A stretch of 64,000 bases of DNA from Thalassospira profundimaris (GCF_003326755.1 NZ_JPWH01000024.1:1-64000); one strand, 5' to 3'. Positions 49,012 to 58,062 are shown, numbered from the stretch's first letter. The notes: generated by a model not told the origin, from the letters alone. Numbers and translations are program-made.

Positions 49012-50556
49012 ATGAGCAAGACAGAATTTATCAAGGCGTTTGAATCGGAATTGCCGCGCGGCGTGCATTCGGTTCTCCTGAAGGAACAGACCATCCCGCA
49101 GGCAACCTGGGCGTCCACGGCGGATATCGCCGCGAGTCGTGCCATGACCTACCTGCCCGACAATCCGGGCGGCAGCATTCTGGTCGGCGCGCTCGGGCCG
49201 AAACTCATCGGCATAGAAGATCCCCGGCACGTCCTGACGGTCGCCGGTTCCCAGACCGGCAAGTCCGTCATGCTGACGGCCAATCTTCTGGCCACGCATG
49301 CGAGTGTCATCTGCACCGACATCAAAGGCGAGCTTGCCAATCGAACGGCGCGGCGGCGGATCGAAATGGGACAAGACGTTTACGTCCTCGATCCCTTCGA
49401 CATCACAACCGGCATCGCCGCAGCGAGGCGCGCCCGCTTCAATCCCCTTGCCGCGCTCGATGCGAATGATGTGAACATCATCGAGGATGCCGGTGCGATC
49501 GCCGAAGCGATGGTCGTTATGTCTGGTGCGGAAAAGGACCCGCATTGGGACGAGTCCGCCCGCAACTTCATCGAAGGCGTGATCCTTCATGTGATCACCG
49601 CGCCCTCGTTCAAGGGACGGCGCACGCTTGTCACGGTCGATGAGAAGATCAAGGAAGCCCTCACACCGCTTCCCGGCGAGACGGATGATTTCGGTGATCC
49701 GGTCATCGCGCTTGATCGCGAGATGATGGAAAACGCGGAGAGGCTATTCCGGGTGGATGGGGACTCCGTCGTTGCCAGCGCGATCAAGGGCGCGACGCGG
49801 GACTTCTATGACAAAGGCATCAACGAACGTGGCAGTGTGCTCTCCACGGTCAGGCGGCATACGCGCTTCCTCTCCTATGCCGGAATCCGGAAAGTCCTCG
49901 CCGGACACGATTTCTCGCTGCGTGACCTGAAAACCAAAGCGCAAGGCGTGAGTGTGTATCTCTGCCTGCCTGCCGGACGGCTTGGCCTTTGCCATCGCTG
50001 GTTCCGGCTGATGGTCAACCAGTTCTTCAGCGAGATGGAGAAAGTGCGCGGGATGCCCGCAACCGGCGTGCAGGTACTCGTGGCACTGGACGAGTTCGCG
50101 GCGGCCATCGGCAAGCTCAACATCATCCAGACGGCGGCAGGGCTCGTGGCTGGCGACCCCTACCACATCAAGCTCTGGACGATCATTCAGGACTTCAACC
50201 AGTTGAAGGACCTGTATGGCACGCGCTGGGAAACCTTCATGGCCAATGCCGGGATTGTACAGGCCTTTGCCGTCAATGACTGGACGACGGCGGACTATTT
50301 ATCCCGTCGTCTCGGCAACACACCGGTCGATACGAGCCGTACCGAATTGCGGGACGGCAAGCCGGTGCAGGTGCAGATGAAGGAGATGCACCCGCTCATG
50401 ACGCCGGAAGAGGTCATGATGTATTTCGCGCGAAGCGATCCGATGGGGCGCCAAATGGTGATCTGGCCGGACGTGGCCCCGATGGTGCTGCAACGGGTTC
50501 GATACTTCGATCCCGGCAGTGCGGGGCACGGATGGTTTGCCGGAAAATACGATTGA
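49012..50556 (+). CDS. virD4: VirD4/TraG-type coupling protein lacking membrane helices
   Basis: The 514-aa ATPase has Walker A VAGSQTGKSVMLTAN near residue 80, CTDIKGELANRTA, a Walker B VLVALDEFAAAIG near 355 and AFAVNDWTTADYLSRRLG near the end, all typical of type IV coupling proteins. GGAGG precedes the ATG. The usual N-terminal transmembrane segments are missing and the protein starts close to the ATPase domain; either the membrane anchor is supplied by another protein (the membrane proteins at 51973 or 55014 are candidates) or the coupling protein is of a soluble subtype. Confidence 0.87.
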   Translation: MSKTEFIKAFESELPRGVHSVLLKEQTIPQATWASTADIAASRAMTYLPDNPGGSILVGALGPKLIGIEDPRHVLTVAGSQTGKSVMLTANLLATHASVICTDIKGELANRTARRRIEMGQDVYVLDPFDITTGIAAARRARFNPLAALDANDVNIIEDAGAIAEAMVVMSGAEKDPHWDESARNFIEGVILHVITAPSFKGRRTLVTVDEKIKEALTPLPGETDDFGDPVIALDREMMENAERLFRVDGDSVVASAIKGATRDFYDKGINERGSVLSTVRRHTRFLSYAGIRKVLAGHDFSLRDLKTKAQGVSVYLCLPAGRLGLCHRWFRLMVNQFFSEMEKVRGMPATGVQVLVALDEFAAAIGKLNIIQTAAGLVAGDPYHIKLWTIIQDFNQLKDLYGTRWETFMANAGIVQAFAVNDWTTADYLSRRLGNTPVDTSRTELRDGKPVQVQMKEMHPLMTPEEVMMYFARSDPMGRQMVIWPDVAPMVLQRVRYFDPGSAGHGWFAGKYD

Positions 50557-50572
50557 GTGACGCGGGGATTGA

Positions 50573-51001
50573 TCAGGAGCTGATAACGGTCTTCAGGTCG
50601 ATCCCCCGCGCCCGTGCCTGCTCGGCCTGCTTCTTGGTGAGGTAACGCCCGATTGCTGGATCGTCAGCGGCCTCGAAGGCGAGTGCCGAAGGCAACCGCC
50701 CTTCATTGTCCTTAATGAGAAAATCGATCCCGTCGCACTTGGCGAGGAGATTGATCATGGCGCGGGCCTTCAGCGAGGCCGCGAAATGGAGCGCCGTCGC
50801 GCCGGTCGTCGGCTCCCGGAAATTCACATCCGCCCCTTTGTCGATCAGGAGCTTTACCTGCCGTAAATTTCCATGGCTGGCAGACAGGACAAGATTGAGA
50901 TCAATGTCACTATCGTCGTCCGGTGGCCGGACAGGACGACGAACGCGACCGGCCTGCTCGGCCTGCCGCTCCCGTAAATTTTTATCGTCTTTGTCCGCCA
51001 T
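50573..51001 (-). CDS. Ankyrin-repeat protein, 142 aa
   Basis: Two to three ankyrin-like units are visible: DLNLVLSASHGNLRQVKLLI, DKGADVNFREPTTGATALHF and NDNEGR-like KDNEGRLPSALAFEAADDP. The N-terminus is charged and probably disordered. Ankyrin repeats mediate protein contacts; the partner is unknown. It is convergent with virD4 and 9 bp downstream of the 297-aa gene, with which it forms a pair. Confidence 0.72.
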   Translation of the reverse strand: MADKDDKNLRERQAEQAGRVRRPVRPPDDDSDIDLNLVLSASHGNLRQVKLLIDKGADVNFREPTTGATALHFAASLKARAMINLLAKCDGIDFLIKDNEGRLPSALAFEAADDPAIGRYLTKKQAEQARARGIDLKTVISS

Positions 51002-51010
51002 CGAAACGCC

Positions 51011-51904
51011 TTAGTCGCGATCAAAAATAAAGAAATCCGGCCGCTTGGGGGACAAAATAACGAGCTCCCCCGGATCGGCCAGCTTTTCCTTTGCCTCGTT
51101 TATGTCTTTCACCTTGCTGACCCAAGGATAGTCCATCAGGAGAATCGAGGACACTGAAGCCGCCTGATCATTCCCTTCAGGAACGGCCCAAAGCAAAAGC
51201 ACTTTCGACCGATAAAACTCGTCATAAACGGCAGGCCGCAGAATGACGAGGAAGCGCCCATCCGGCAGCCCTGCCAGAAAGCCGTTCTGGACGAACTCGG
51301 CCTGCAAAGCGCGCTTTCTGACTTTGGGATCGTTTTTGAGCCGCCGGAGCGTATCGATCCGGTTGAGCCGGGAGTCGGTCAACCGTGCCGCCATCACCCC
51401 GCCACTGTGATCCAGCGACAGGCACTGGTGGAAATACTGGTTTTCGGAGAGCGGGCCGCCCTCCTGAATCTGGGAATACGTCCCTTCGTAAACCTTGAGC
51501 GCCTCTACGGCTTTCTTCGCGTTCGCGTCACCACCCGCGACAAATTCCATAAATGCCGCCGGTGTTTGAAGGCTGCCGCGCGCCTCGTCCAAGTCCCCCG
51601 GGCTGAGATAACCGATGTTCCTCAGGTAAATCCGGATGGCATTGAGGCGCTCATCGGTCGGGATTTGTGACCCGGCCACGAGGCGGCGCAAAGACTCCGA
51701 AAATGGCCGTACATCCTCGGCATCGACGTAGTCCTCATCCTGGTCGCCATCGTCGAGAATATCGAGCGCAATTCGCTCCCAGCCGAGCCGGACCGAGCTT
51801 TTGTAGTTTGCCAGCCGGTCCCGCAACCGACCGACCTGCCACGGGCTGAAGCTATCGCGCCCGATGACAAACTCTTCGACAAAATCCGTACGCGAGGAAT
51901 CCAC
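51011..51904 (-). CDS. Hypothetical protein paired with ankyrin protein, 297 aa
   Basis: It begins MDSSRTDFVEEFVIGRDSFS and contains PWQVGRLRDRLANYKSSVRL, GSLQTPAAFMEFVAGGDANA and a beta-rich end (GFLAGLPDGRFLVILRPAVY; GELVILSPKRPDFFIFDRD). No membrane segment, signal peptide or catalytic motif is recognised. With the ankyrin gene it forms a two-gene unit opposite the conjugation genes. An effector plus immunity-type arrangement is conceivable but unsupported. Confidence 0.68.
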   Translation of the reverse strand: MDSSRTDFVEEFVIGRDSFSPWQVGRLRDRLANYKSSVRLGWERIALDILDDGDQDEDYVDAEDVRPFSESLRRLVAGSQIPTDERLNAIRIYLRNIGYLSPGDLDEARGSLQTPAAFMEFVAGGDANAKKAVEALKVYEGTYSQIQEGGPLSENQYFHQCLSLDHSGGVMAARLTDSRLNRIDTLRRLKNDPKVRKRALQAEFVQNGFLAGLPDGRFLVILRPAVYDEFYRSKVLLLWAVPEGNDQAASVSSILLMDYPWVSKVKDINEAKEKLADPGELVILSPKRPDFFIFDRD

Positions 51905-51972
51905 GCGGAGCGCCTCTCCCTATTCAGCCGATAAAGGACTCACCGGAAACCAAACACCGGAGCCCTTTGGAT

Positions 51973-52686
51973 ATGAAACTTTTTGCACGAAAATCGCAGA
52001 ATTTCGAGCCCTTACCGGACCAGATCACCGGAAACGACCTGATCGAGTGCTGGCATAGCAATGCCGATGGCTCACTCGGCTATCTCGTCGTCGATGGCTC
52101 CGCCAAATCGGCCGAGAGCGTCGAGCGGTTCTGGCGACGGGTTCTTTTCACCATCGTCGGTGCCTTCATCGCCTGGAAGCTCCTCGCCAAGATCATTCTG
52201 GCATGTTTCGCCAGTGTGACTCCCGCCGGTGCGGGGTGGCTCGGATTCTGGGCGGTGTTCCTGCTGGCCGGGCTGGCCATTTACTACCTTCATGATGGCA
52301 TGGCGGAACGACGTGTCTGCACCGTGACAACGGATGAGCTCACAATCGAGCGGACCGAGGGGACATTTACCTACCCGATGACACAAGTCGTGGGCGTGCA
52401 GCGCCAACCGGTCGATCAGCAGAAAATCGACAAGGAACGGCGGCGTTATCGAAAGCAACGGAATCCGCAACTGAAACAGCCCTTCAGTGCCGAGCTCATG
52501 CTCGAAACCACTCTCGGTCAGGTCAGTCTCGGCGCGGTGTTCGGGCTCGAAGAGGCGCGCAACATCGCCGACGCCCTGAACACGACCATCCAGTTCATGA
52601 AAGGCCGGAGTGCCACAGGTGCGGGCACGGTCGTCGATCCGCAGTTCCAATACAAAGGCAAGTCCGCCGGTCAAATCCCGGATTGA
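51973..52686 (+). CDS. Two-helix membrane protein, 237 aa
   Basis: The start is the ATG of MKLFARKSQNFEPL (GGAG ten bases upstream). Two hydrophobic helices (VLFTIVGAFIAWKLLAKIILA and WLGFWAVFLLAGLAIYYL) are followed by a cytoplasmic PH-like beta-rich region (CTVTTDELTIERTEGTFTYP) with a basic loop (KERRRYRKQRNPQLKQ). No family is assigned. It is followed by the zinc-ribbon gene in the same direction, and both may serve the transfer apparatus. Confidence 0.7.
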   Translation: MKLFARKSQNFEPLPDQITGNDLIECWHSNADGSLGYLVVDGSAKSAESVERFWRRVLFTIVGAFIAWKLLAKIILACFASVTPAGAGWLGFWAVFLLAGLAIYYLHDGMAERRVCTVTTDELTIERTEGTFTYPMTQVVGVQRQPVDQQKIDKERRRYRKQRNPQLKQPFSAELMLETTLGQVSLGAVFGLEEARNIADALNTTIQFMKGRSATGAGTVVDPQFQYKGKSAGQIPD

Positions 52687-52712
52687 TAGGCCGAGGCAAA
52701 GGAGAGCATGTC

Positions 52713-53180
52713 ATGCAACAGCTCAATCAGATCATCTTGTGCAGCAAGACAAAGGCCCGATCGTTCTTGCGCGAAGTCGCCGTGTTCGACGATTTCGCCG
52801 TCGTCACGAACATCGAGCGTCTGCCCTTTCGCTATCACGAGATGCTGGGGAAGAAGCGGTCCAAGCGCGACCAGGTTGTCGGTCTCGACTTGCCGATCCG
52901 GCGGACCGACAGCCACCGGGGGTGTCCCTATTGCGGCCAGCAGGCAGTCTTTCATTGCCGGAAATGCGGGTTCCTGTCCTGCACCGATCTCTCAAAGTTC
53001 GAGCACCATTGTCCGGGCTGCGACAAAGCCTATCCGCTCCGCACGATGAGAGGGTCGCATGCGTCAGAGTCCGGGTTTGTCGATACGGCGCTAGTCGACC
53101 GGTCATCAGAGAGGAAGTGGAAGGATGCCCAATCAGCACTTCTTGATTTGATCGAGCATCGAAACCGGCAGGACAGCTAA
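52713..53180 (+). CDS. Zinc-ribbon protein, TerY-C-like, 155 aa
   Basis: The start is ATG (MQQLNQIILCSKTKARSF) with GGAGAG upstream. Residues 69-105 hold four Cys pairs or singles in the arrangement CPYCGQQ, CRKCGFLSC, HHCPGCDKA, like the metal-binding domain at the C-terminus of TerY-type proteins. The rest is helical and charged. Here it stands alone rather than attached to a VWA domain. A strong terminator follows at 53192. Confidence 0.7.
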   Translation: MQQLNQIILCSKTKARSFLREVAVFDDFAVVTNIERLPFRYHEMLGKKRSKRDQVVGLDLPIRRTDSHRGCPYCGQQAVFHCRKCGFLSCTDLSKFEHHCPGCDKAYPLRTMRGSHASESGFVDTALVDRSSERKWKDAQSALLDLIEHRNRQDS

Positions 53181-53191
53181 AAATTAATCTG

Positions 53192-53217
53192 GGGAGAGAA
53201 GCGATTCTCTCCCTTTT
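53192..53217 (+). terminator. Rho-independent terminator after the zinc-ribbon gene
   Basis: GGGAGAGAA-GCGA-TTCTCTCCC followed by TTTT. It separates the membrane/zinc-ribbon pair from the AT-rich 53218-53280 stretch and the S74 gene. Confidence 0.8.
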
Positions 53218-53280
53218 AATATTAAACGGTATGCGAGTATTATTTGAATATTATTAATATTTTTATATTACACTAAAATA

Positions 53281-54870
53281 TTGAGCGGGGTTGATTTGAG
53301 TAAGAATATTATATTTTGCACATTTTTGTTTTTATTGTTAAGCGTTTCGGCAGTTTTTCCGAAATCATCTTTAGCCGATTGCACCATCCCGAGCGGCAAA
53401 GAAGGGCAGCAGGTCTATAATGGGTCGTACAAAACCATGCAGTTTTGCGACGGCACGAGTTGGTGGGATATGAAAGCCGCAAACGGCGGAGTATCTAGCC
53501 TTGCTGATTTGTCCGATATAAATATCACCTCGCCCATTGATGGCCAAGTCATCACGTATGACTCAGCCTCTGGAAAATGGCTGGCTACGGATGCCGGATC
53601 GTCTAGAACCATGATCGATGGCTGGCCTGATGTCATTCAGTGTGACAACGGATCCGGCGGCCAACTATATTTGTTCCTAAGTTGGCAAAACGCCACTGAA
53701 ATTGGCTACCGTCACGTCTACGCGCCTGCTGATCGGCGCATAGCCTATGATGCTACCGCTCGAACCTATAGCAGCCAATTGAATTTGGATGGCTACGATT
53801 GCGTCTCTAATACCTGGTCGATCGATGATCTCAGTGCGCAGGGACGCACGTACACCTTTTCCGGCTCTGCTGCTAGTTCCAGCTCCGCCTCGTCTATGTG
53901 GCTTTCAAGCGGCAATGATATCCATTACAGCAGCGGCAATGTCGGCATCGGGACTACGAGTCCTCTCGCCAGGCTCGACGTAGGTGCGAATGGAAACATA
54001 GCCCTTGGTGCACAAAACGGTGGCGCCTCTACTTATCACTATATCGGTTTACCAAGCCCGGCCGGTTCATTTGCCGATGATAGCGGTACGGGTAACATTT
54101 ACTTCAAGACTGAATCAGACAACTCTAGCAATAGCATCGGATTTGTCACGCATCATGCCGGTGTTTCCAATACCACACGCATGTTTATCAATCAGGATGG
54201 CAATGTTGGGATTGGCACGACAAATCCTAACTATCCACTTGACGTCCAAACGAACAACAACGGTAATTTTGTGGCGCGCTTTTTCAATACGTCAAACGGC
54301 GGCGGCACCGGCTCGCAGGGCATTAAGATCGTGGCCGGGACGGATGGGAACAACCATAACGGCACGACAGGCGGCAGGATGATCGAATTCAACTCACCAA
54401 ATGGTACTTTTCTTGGTTCTGTTGAAGAAACAGGAGCGACGAGTGTTTCCTATAATACAACTTCCGACCGGCGATTGAAGGAGAACATCGTCAACAGCGG
54501 TGACGGGCTGGCCGATCTTCTTAAAATCAAAGTGAGGGATTTTAACTTTATAGCCGATCCAAAAAAGGAATCACATCAAGGCTTTATTGCGCAGGAACTT
54601 TACAAGGTATACCCAGAAGCTGTGACGGTTGGAGGCAAAGAGCCGAATAAAGATCCGTGGTCTGTTGATTATGGACGCCTGACGCCATTGATCGTCAAAT
54701 CTGTTCAAGATCTCAAAGCTGCGAACGACAATCAGCAAGACGAAATCGACAAGCTACGCGATGATCGCGATGCGCTCAGAGCCGAAATCAAAATGTTGCG
54801 CGCAGCAAACGACAATATTCGAGCGCGCCTCGATGCGCTCGAAAATGAGGAAAAAGCATCGTCCGAGTAG
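53281..54870 (+). CDS. Secreted protein with C-terminal S74 intramolecular chaperone domain
   Basis: The 529-aa protein has an N-terminal signal-like helix (IIFCTFLFLLLSVSAVFP), a Gly/Ser-rich fibrous middle with repeats of the NVGIGTTSP/NVGIGTTNP type, and a C-terminal peptidase S74 domain (TSDRRLKENIVNSG, QGFIAQELYKVYPEAV, VDYGRLTPLIVKSVQDL) ending in a coiled coil. S74 domains promote trimerisation and then self-cleave, as in phage tail spikes. TTG at 53281 or 53296 is the start. The gene and upstream stretch are notably AT-rich, suggesting separate origin. An adhesin for cell contact is an inference. Confidence 0.8.
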   Translation: MSGVDLSKNIIFCTFLFLLLSVSAVFPKSSLADCTIPSGKEGQQVYNGSYKTMQFCDGTSWWDMKAANGGVSSLADLSDINITSPIDGQVITYDSASGKWLATDAGSSRTMIDGWPDVIQCDNGSGGQLYLFLSWQNATEIGYRHVYAPADRRIAYDATARTYSSQLNLDGYDCVSNTWSIDDLSAQGRTYTFSGSAASSSSASSMWLSSGNDIHYSSGNVGIGTTSPLARLDVGANGNIALGAQNGGASTYHYIGLPSPAGSFADDSGTGNIYFKTESDNSSNSIGFVTHHAGVSNTTRMFINQDGNVGIGTTNPNYPLDVQTNNNGNFVARFFNTSNGGGTGSQGIKIVAGTDGNNHNGTTGGRMIEFNSPNGTFLGSVEETGATSVSYNTTSDRRLKENIVNSGDGLADLLKIKVRDFNFIADPKKESHQGFIAQELYKVYPEAVTVGGKEPNKDPWSVDYGRLTPLIVKSVQDLKAANDNQQDEIDKLRDDRDALRAEIKMLRAANDNIRARLDALENEEKASSE

Positions 54871-55013
54871 CCGTGCGCCAAATTTTTCCTGTGCGCGATT
54901 TATTAACGTTGTACTTGTGACAAACGAGGAAGCCGCGAGGAATAGCGCGGCTAATCCTCACTAACCTCGCCATCAGACGCCCGATCAACAACGGGCTGAT
55001 TGTGAGGTAAGAC
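54871..55013 (+). other. Short intergenic region before the 444-aa membrane gene
   Basis: No gene or clear promoter seen. It contains GAGGAAGCCGCGAGGAATAG and a T-rich stretch. The stop of the S74 gene lies at its left edge. Confidence 0.3.
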
Positions 55014-56348
55014 ATGAACCAGACAATTCAGAAACTCTTGTCCGCGAACAAGCTCGCGACCGACCTTGTTCTTGCGGTCTTAAGCGGCGTCAGCGCGTAT
55101 TTCACCTATCAGGGTGCAGTGCTGGCCCTCGATCAGGACAGTGCGCAAGCCGCAATTAACACTTCGGCCCTGATCTTTGCGACCGGCGTCTCGGCGGCAT
55201 TGTTCCTGTTCTGGCGCTATGCGCTCGGCATCGTGCCGATCATGCCGACGAACAAGACGCGGCGGATGGGTATGGCGATCATCGGGCTTGGCTGCATGTT
55301 CATTGTGGCATTGAGCTCCTGGATGAATGTCATGGCTCTGGCCGGGGCGGGTGCGTTCGAGGCCCATATGCGGGTTGGCCTGAAGCAGCACGATGCGGCG
55401 CTGACCAAGGCCTATGTGAGAGCAACCGCTGTCGGCGGACTGGTTTCGGACCTTGATCTCGCGGCCAAGCGTTACCGTGATCTTGCGGACAGCGAAATCC
55501 GGCGTGGTGCTCTGACGGGTGCGGCAGGAGCCGGTGGTGTTTCGGACAGTCTTCTCGCAACGCAGAAGACCTTCGGAGAACTGGCAAGCGCCATCCGCAA
55601 CGAGCTCAAACGGTTCGAGGACCTCCATCTCCAAGGCCGCAAGGCCCTCACCGAGATGGAAGGCGCAATCACCGGCAACGATGCGATTGAAACCCGGCGG
55701 TCGGCCTTTAGCGCCGAAGCCGCAAAGGTCGCGAAGATTGTGGGGGAGCTGGGAAGCGGAGAGCTGACCGATGTCATTGCCCGCACTATGCGCGGACTGG
55801 AGGGCGGCACAGGTCTCTTCAGTACGTCGATCAGTAACGGTCGGCTCGCAAAGGCCCAGAATGCCGCGCTGCAACGGATCAGTGACGAGCTTGCGCAAAC
55901 CGGTGAACGGATTGCCAAGGCCGCCGATGCGATCGGCAAAGCTGACCGGATCGAAGTCGAAGCGTTCGAACGGATCGGCGTCGCCAAGGCGGTGGTGCTG
56001 TACGCGGGTGAGCTGCTCCCCTACTGGGCAGGTGGTATGGGGCTCGACCTTATGCCCGTGGTGCTGATCATGCTCCTGATGCTGTTTGCCTATGCAATGG
56101 ACGGACGGAACGTGACGGACCCCGACATTGACGGGATGTCTTTCGGTCAGGTGCGAAAGGTGATCTTCGCGCTGAGAGAAATGGAAGGAGGTCACGTAAG
56201 GCAGGTGACGGCGGGAACGACCACAACCCTTCCCGCCGACCAGAAGGCTCTTCCCGCCGGTAACGGCAGAGCGATGGAAGAAGCCGACGATCCCAACCGC
56301 CTAAGCCGCGAAGATGAGGCGGAATGGGAACAGCACATAAAGGGGTAG
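55014..56348 (+). CDS. Polytopic membrane protein with long coiled-coil domain, 444 aa
   Basis: Three or four membrane helices near the N-terminus (LVLAVLSGVSAYFTYQGAVL; SALIFATGVSAALFLFWRYA; MAIIGLGCMFIVALSSW) are followed by a long helical stretch (residues 130-320, including NDAIETRRSAFSAEAAKVAK) and another hydrophobic segment (LMPVVLIMLLMLFAYAM), then an acidic tail. The layout suggests a membrane anchor with a large soluble helical domain. It may be a transfer or surface protein; no family is assigned. A bidirectional terminator follows. Confidence 0.72.
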   Translation: MNQTIQKLLSANKLATDLVLAVLSGVSAYFTYQGAVLALDQDSAQAAINTSALIFATGVSAALFLFWRYALGIVPIMPTNKTRRMGMAIIGLGCMFIVALSSWMNVMALAGAGAFEAHMRVGLKQHDAALTKAYVRATAVGGLVSDLDLAAKRYRDLADSEIRRGALTGAAGAGGVSDSLLATQKTFGELASAIRNELKRFEDLHLQGRKALTEMEGAITGNDAIETRRSAFSAEAAKVAKIVGELGSGELTDVIARTMRGLEGGTGLFSTSISNGRLAKAQNAALQRISDELAQTGERIAKAADAIGKADRIEVEAFERIGVAKAVVLYAGELLPYWAGGMGLDLMPVVLIMLLMLFAYAMDGRNVTDPDIDGMSFGQVRKVIFALREMEGGHVRQVTAGTTTTLPADQKALPAGNGRAMEEADDPNRLSREDEAEWEQHIKG

Positions 56349-56354
56349 ATCACC

Positions 56355-56388
56355 GATGGCCGGACAGGAAACTGTCCGGCCATCATTT
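56355..56388. terminator. Bidirectional terminator
   Basis: GATGGCCGGACAG-GAAA-CTGTCCGGCCATC followed by ATTTT. It serves the plus-strand 444-aa gene and, in reverse, the minus-strand gene ending at 56388. Confidence 0.85.
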
Positions 56389-56717
56389 TAGAACAGCGAG
56401 AATTGCTTGCTGCTCTCTTCGAGTTCGCGCCATTCGCGACTCTTTGCGGCGTCTTCAAGCATCAACCGGACAACCGCTTCAGCTCCGCCATGCTCGGCGA
56501 CGACGGGCTCATGAATGAAGTGAGACCGGTAGCCGGTTTCGGTAATGGGAAGCGGCGCACGCTCCGGCTCGATTGTTCTCACTTCTATATGGGACATGGC
56601 ATAGCCGTAGATGTCCTCGAAGCTCGGCGACCAGCTCCGGCAATAAGCGATCTCGATCCGATAGCCGCGCCAGTCGATAATCTGGCGATCGTATTTGTCT
56701 GCGTTGTGATCGGCCAT
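56388..56717 (-). CDS. Hypothetical small protein after ardC, 109 aa
   Basis: The start ATG overlaps the ArdC stop by one base, so the two genes are coupled. The sequence (MADHNADKYDRQIIDWRGYR; SWSPSFEDIYGYAMSHIEV) is soluble and acidic without recognisable motif. Its conserved place after ardC mirrors the DUF2958 gene that follows the other ArdC, which suggests functional analogy but not homology. Confidence 0.68.
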   Translation of the reverse strand: MADHNADKYDRQIIDWRGYRIEIAYCRSWSPSFEDIYGYAMSHIEVRTIEPERAPLPITETGYRSHFIHEPVVAEHGGAEAVVRLMLEDAAKSREWRELEESSKQFSLF

Positions 56718-57643
56718 TACGCCACCTCCTTCTCGGAGGTGGCGTCGGCGGCCTTGCCCGCTTTTGCGGCAAGGAAATCGGCGGCCCGCTGTGCATGTGC
56801 GGCAGCGGAGAATATGGCCCGCTTGTCGTTCTTCAGGACTTCAAGCCAGCTTCCGATATAGGCGGCGTGGTCGTCACGGACCTCCGGCGTGATCTCAAGA
56901 TCGGCACAGAGGAATGCGGAACCCAGTTCGGCGACAAGTTCCTCGCGGGCGTAACTTTCATCGCCCCAACGCTTGCGACCAAAGCTCCGGTCGAGGCGTG
57001 TCTCGTGACGAGTCCAGTGCGTGAGCTCATGGGCGAGCGTAGCGTAATAGCTCTCGGGATCACGGAAGGCTTCGAAGTAAGGCATCTGCACGTAGTCGGT
57101 GGTGATACTGTAGTAAGCGCGATTGCCACCGTGACGGACATCAGCCTTGAGGGCAGCAAAGAAGCTCTCCGCATGTTCGATCCGCTGCGGCGCATCCATG
57201 CGCGGTGCGGGCTTGCTGTAGTAGTGGTCGGGAAGGCCGTCGATCTGCTCGACGTTAAAGACCGTGTAGCCTTTCATGTAGGGAATGTGCTGTTCGACCT
57301 CTTCGCCGGAGTCGGTTTCTTCGGTGCGGGTCAGCGTGTTGGCGTAGACGACAAGCGCGCCCTTTTCGCCCTTGCGGACAGTGGCACCGAGCGCCTTGGC
57401 CTGGCGGAAAGTCATCCAGATCGGGGCGCTGAAGCCAGCCTCCATGGCCGATGCCCAGAGCATCAGGATGTTGATTCCGGAATATGCTTGACCGTTATGG
57501 CGAAGGGGCTTGTTGATTTTTCCGGCGGCGTGTTCGGCGCTCCAGGGCTTGATCCAGGGCCGGATGCCCTTTTCCAGCTCGGCAACGATCTTGTTGGTGA
57601 CGCGGGTGTAAACGTCCTGCTTGTTTGTGGTCTTGCGTGTCAT
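56717..57643 (-). CDS. ardC: Second ArdC-type antirestriction protein
   Basis: The 308-aa protein has the N-terminal ArdC domain (YTRVTNKIVAELEKGIRPW; YSGINILMLWASAMEAG; WMTFRQAKALGATVRKGEKG) and the zincin motif HELTH near residue 207 with REELVAELGSAFLCADLEI following. It starts MTRKTTNKQDVYTR. It is clearly homologous to, but diverged from, the ArdC at 15146-16108, and is controlled by a different leader family (57725-57787). It should protect incoming single-stranded DNA during transfer. Confidence 0.9.
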   Translation of the reverse strand: MTRKTTNKQDVYTRVTNKIVAELEKGIRPWIKPWSAEHAAGKINKPLRHNGQAYSGINILMLWASAMEAGFSAPIWMTFRQAKALGATVRKGEKGALVVYANTLTRTEETDSGEEVEQHIPYMKGYTVFNVEQIDGLPDHYYSKPAPRMDAPQRIEHAESFFAALKADVRHGGNRAYYSITTDYVQMPYFEAFRDPESYYATLAHELTHWTRHETRLDRSFGRKRWGDESYAREELVAELGSAFLCADLEITPEVRDDHAAYIGSWLEVLKNDKRAIFSAAAHAQRAADFLAAKAGKAADATSEKEVA

Positions 57644-57724
57644 GTTCCGTCTCCTTCTCAAGTGGCTTTTCTCAAGACGCGGAAACGGAGAGCCGGACGG
57701 GATAGCCGCTAACGATCAGTGGCG

Positions 57725-57787
57725 GTCACTGCCCAACACGGTCCCGCCAATTCTTGACTGGCGGGAGTGGTGCGGGCGGGCATTGAC
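57725..57787 (-). promoter_or_regulatory. Structured 5' leader, family B, copy 3 (second ArdC)
   Basis: Minus-strand GTCAATGCCC pairs with GGGCAGTGAC, enclosing GCCCGCACC and a hairpin CCCGCCAGTC-AAGAATT-GGCGGG. It lies 82 bp upstream of the ardC start, a distance like copies 1 and 2. Confidence 0.55.
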
Positions 57788-58041
57788 CGAGCGGCGCGTC
57801 CGGCTAGATGCAGCGTCTAAAACTTGAGGAAAGGCACGCGAAGGAGCGGTGCGATCAGGTCACGCAAAGACCATCTGGCAGAAGTGATCAGACCAATTAG
57901 CAAGGATCAGGCTTCGCGAAAGGCAGGAAGTAAGCGATCAAGCCGGGCGGGAAATTCGCCACAAATTTGCCACAAGCCGAAGCGGCCCAAGGAAGAGAAT
58001 GGCGGGTTCATGCGGGTTAGAGCGGACCGGTATTTTGTGGC

Positions 58042-58062
58042 AAAAACGGCCCCAAAGGGCCG
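58042..58062 (-). terminator. Hairpin with T tract on the minus strand
   Basis: CGGCCC-TTTG-GGGCCG followed by TTTTT on the minus strand, within the otherwise geneless 57788-58103 stretch. Confidence 0.6.
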
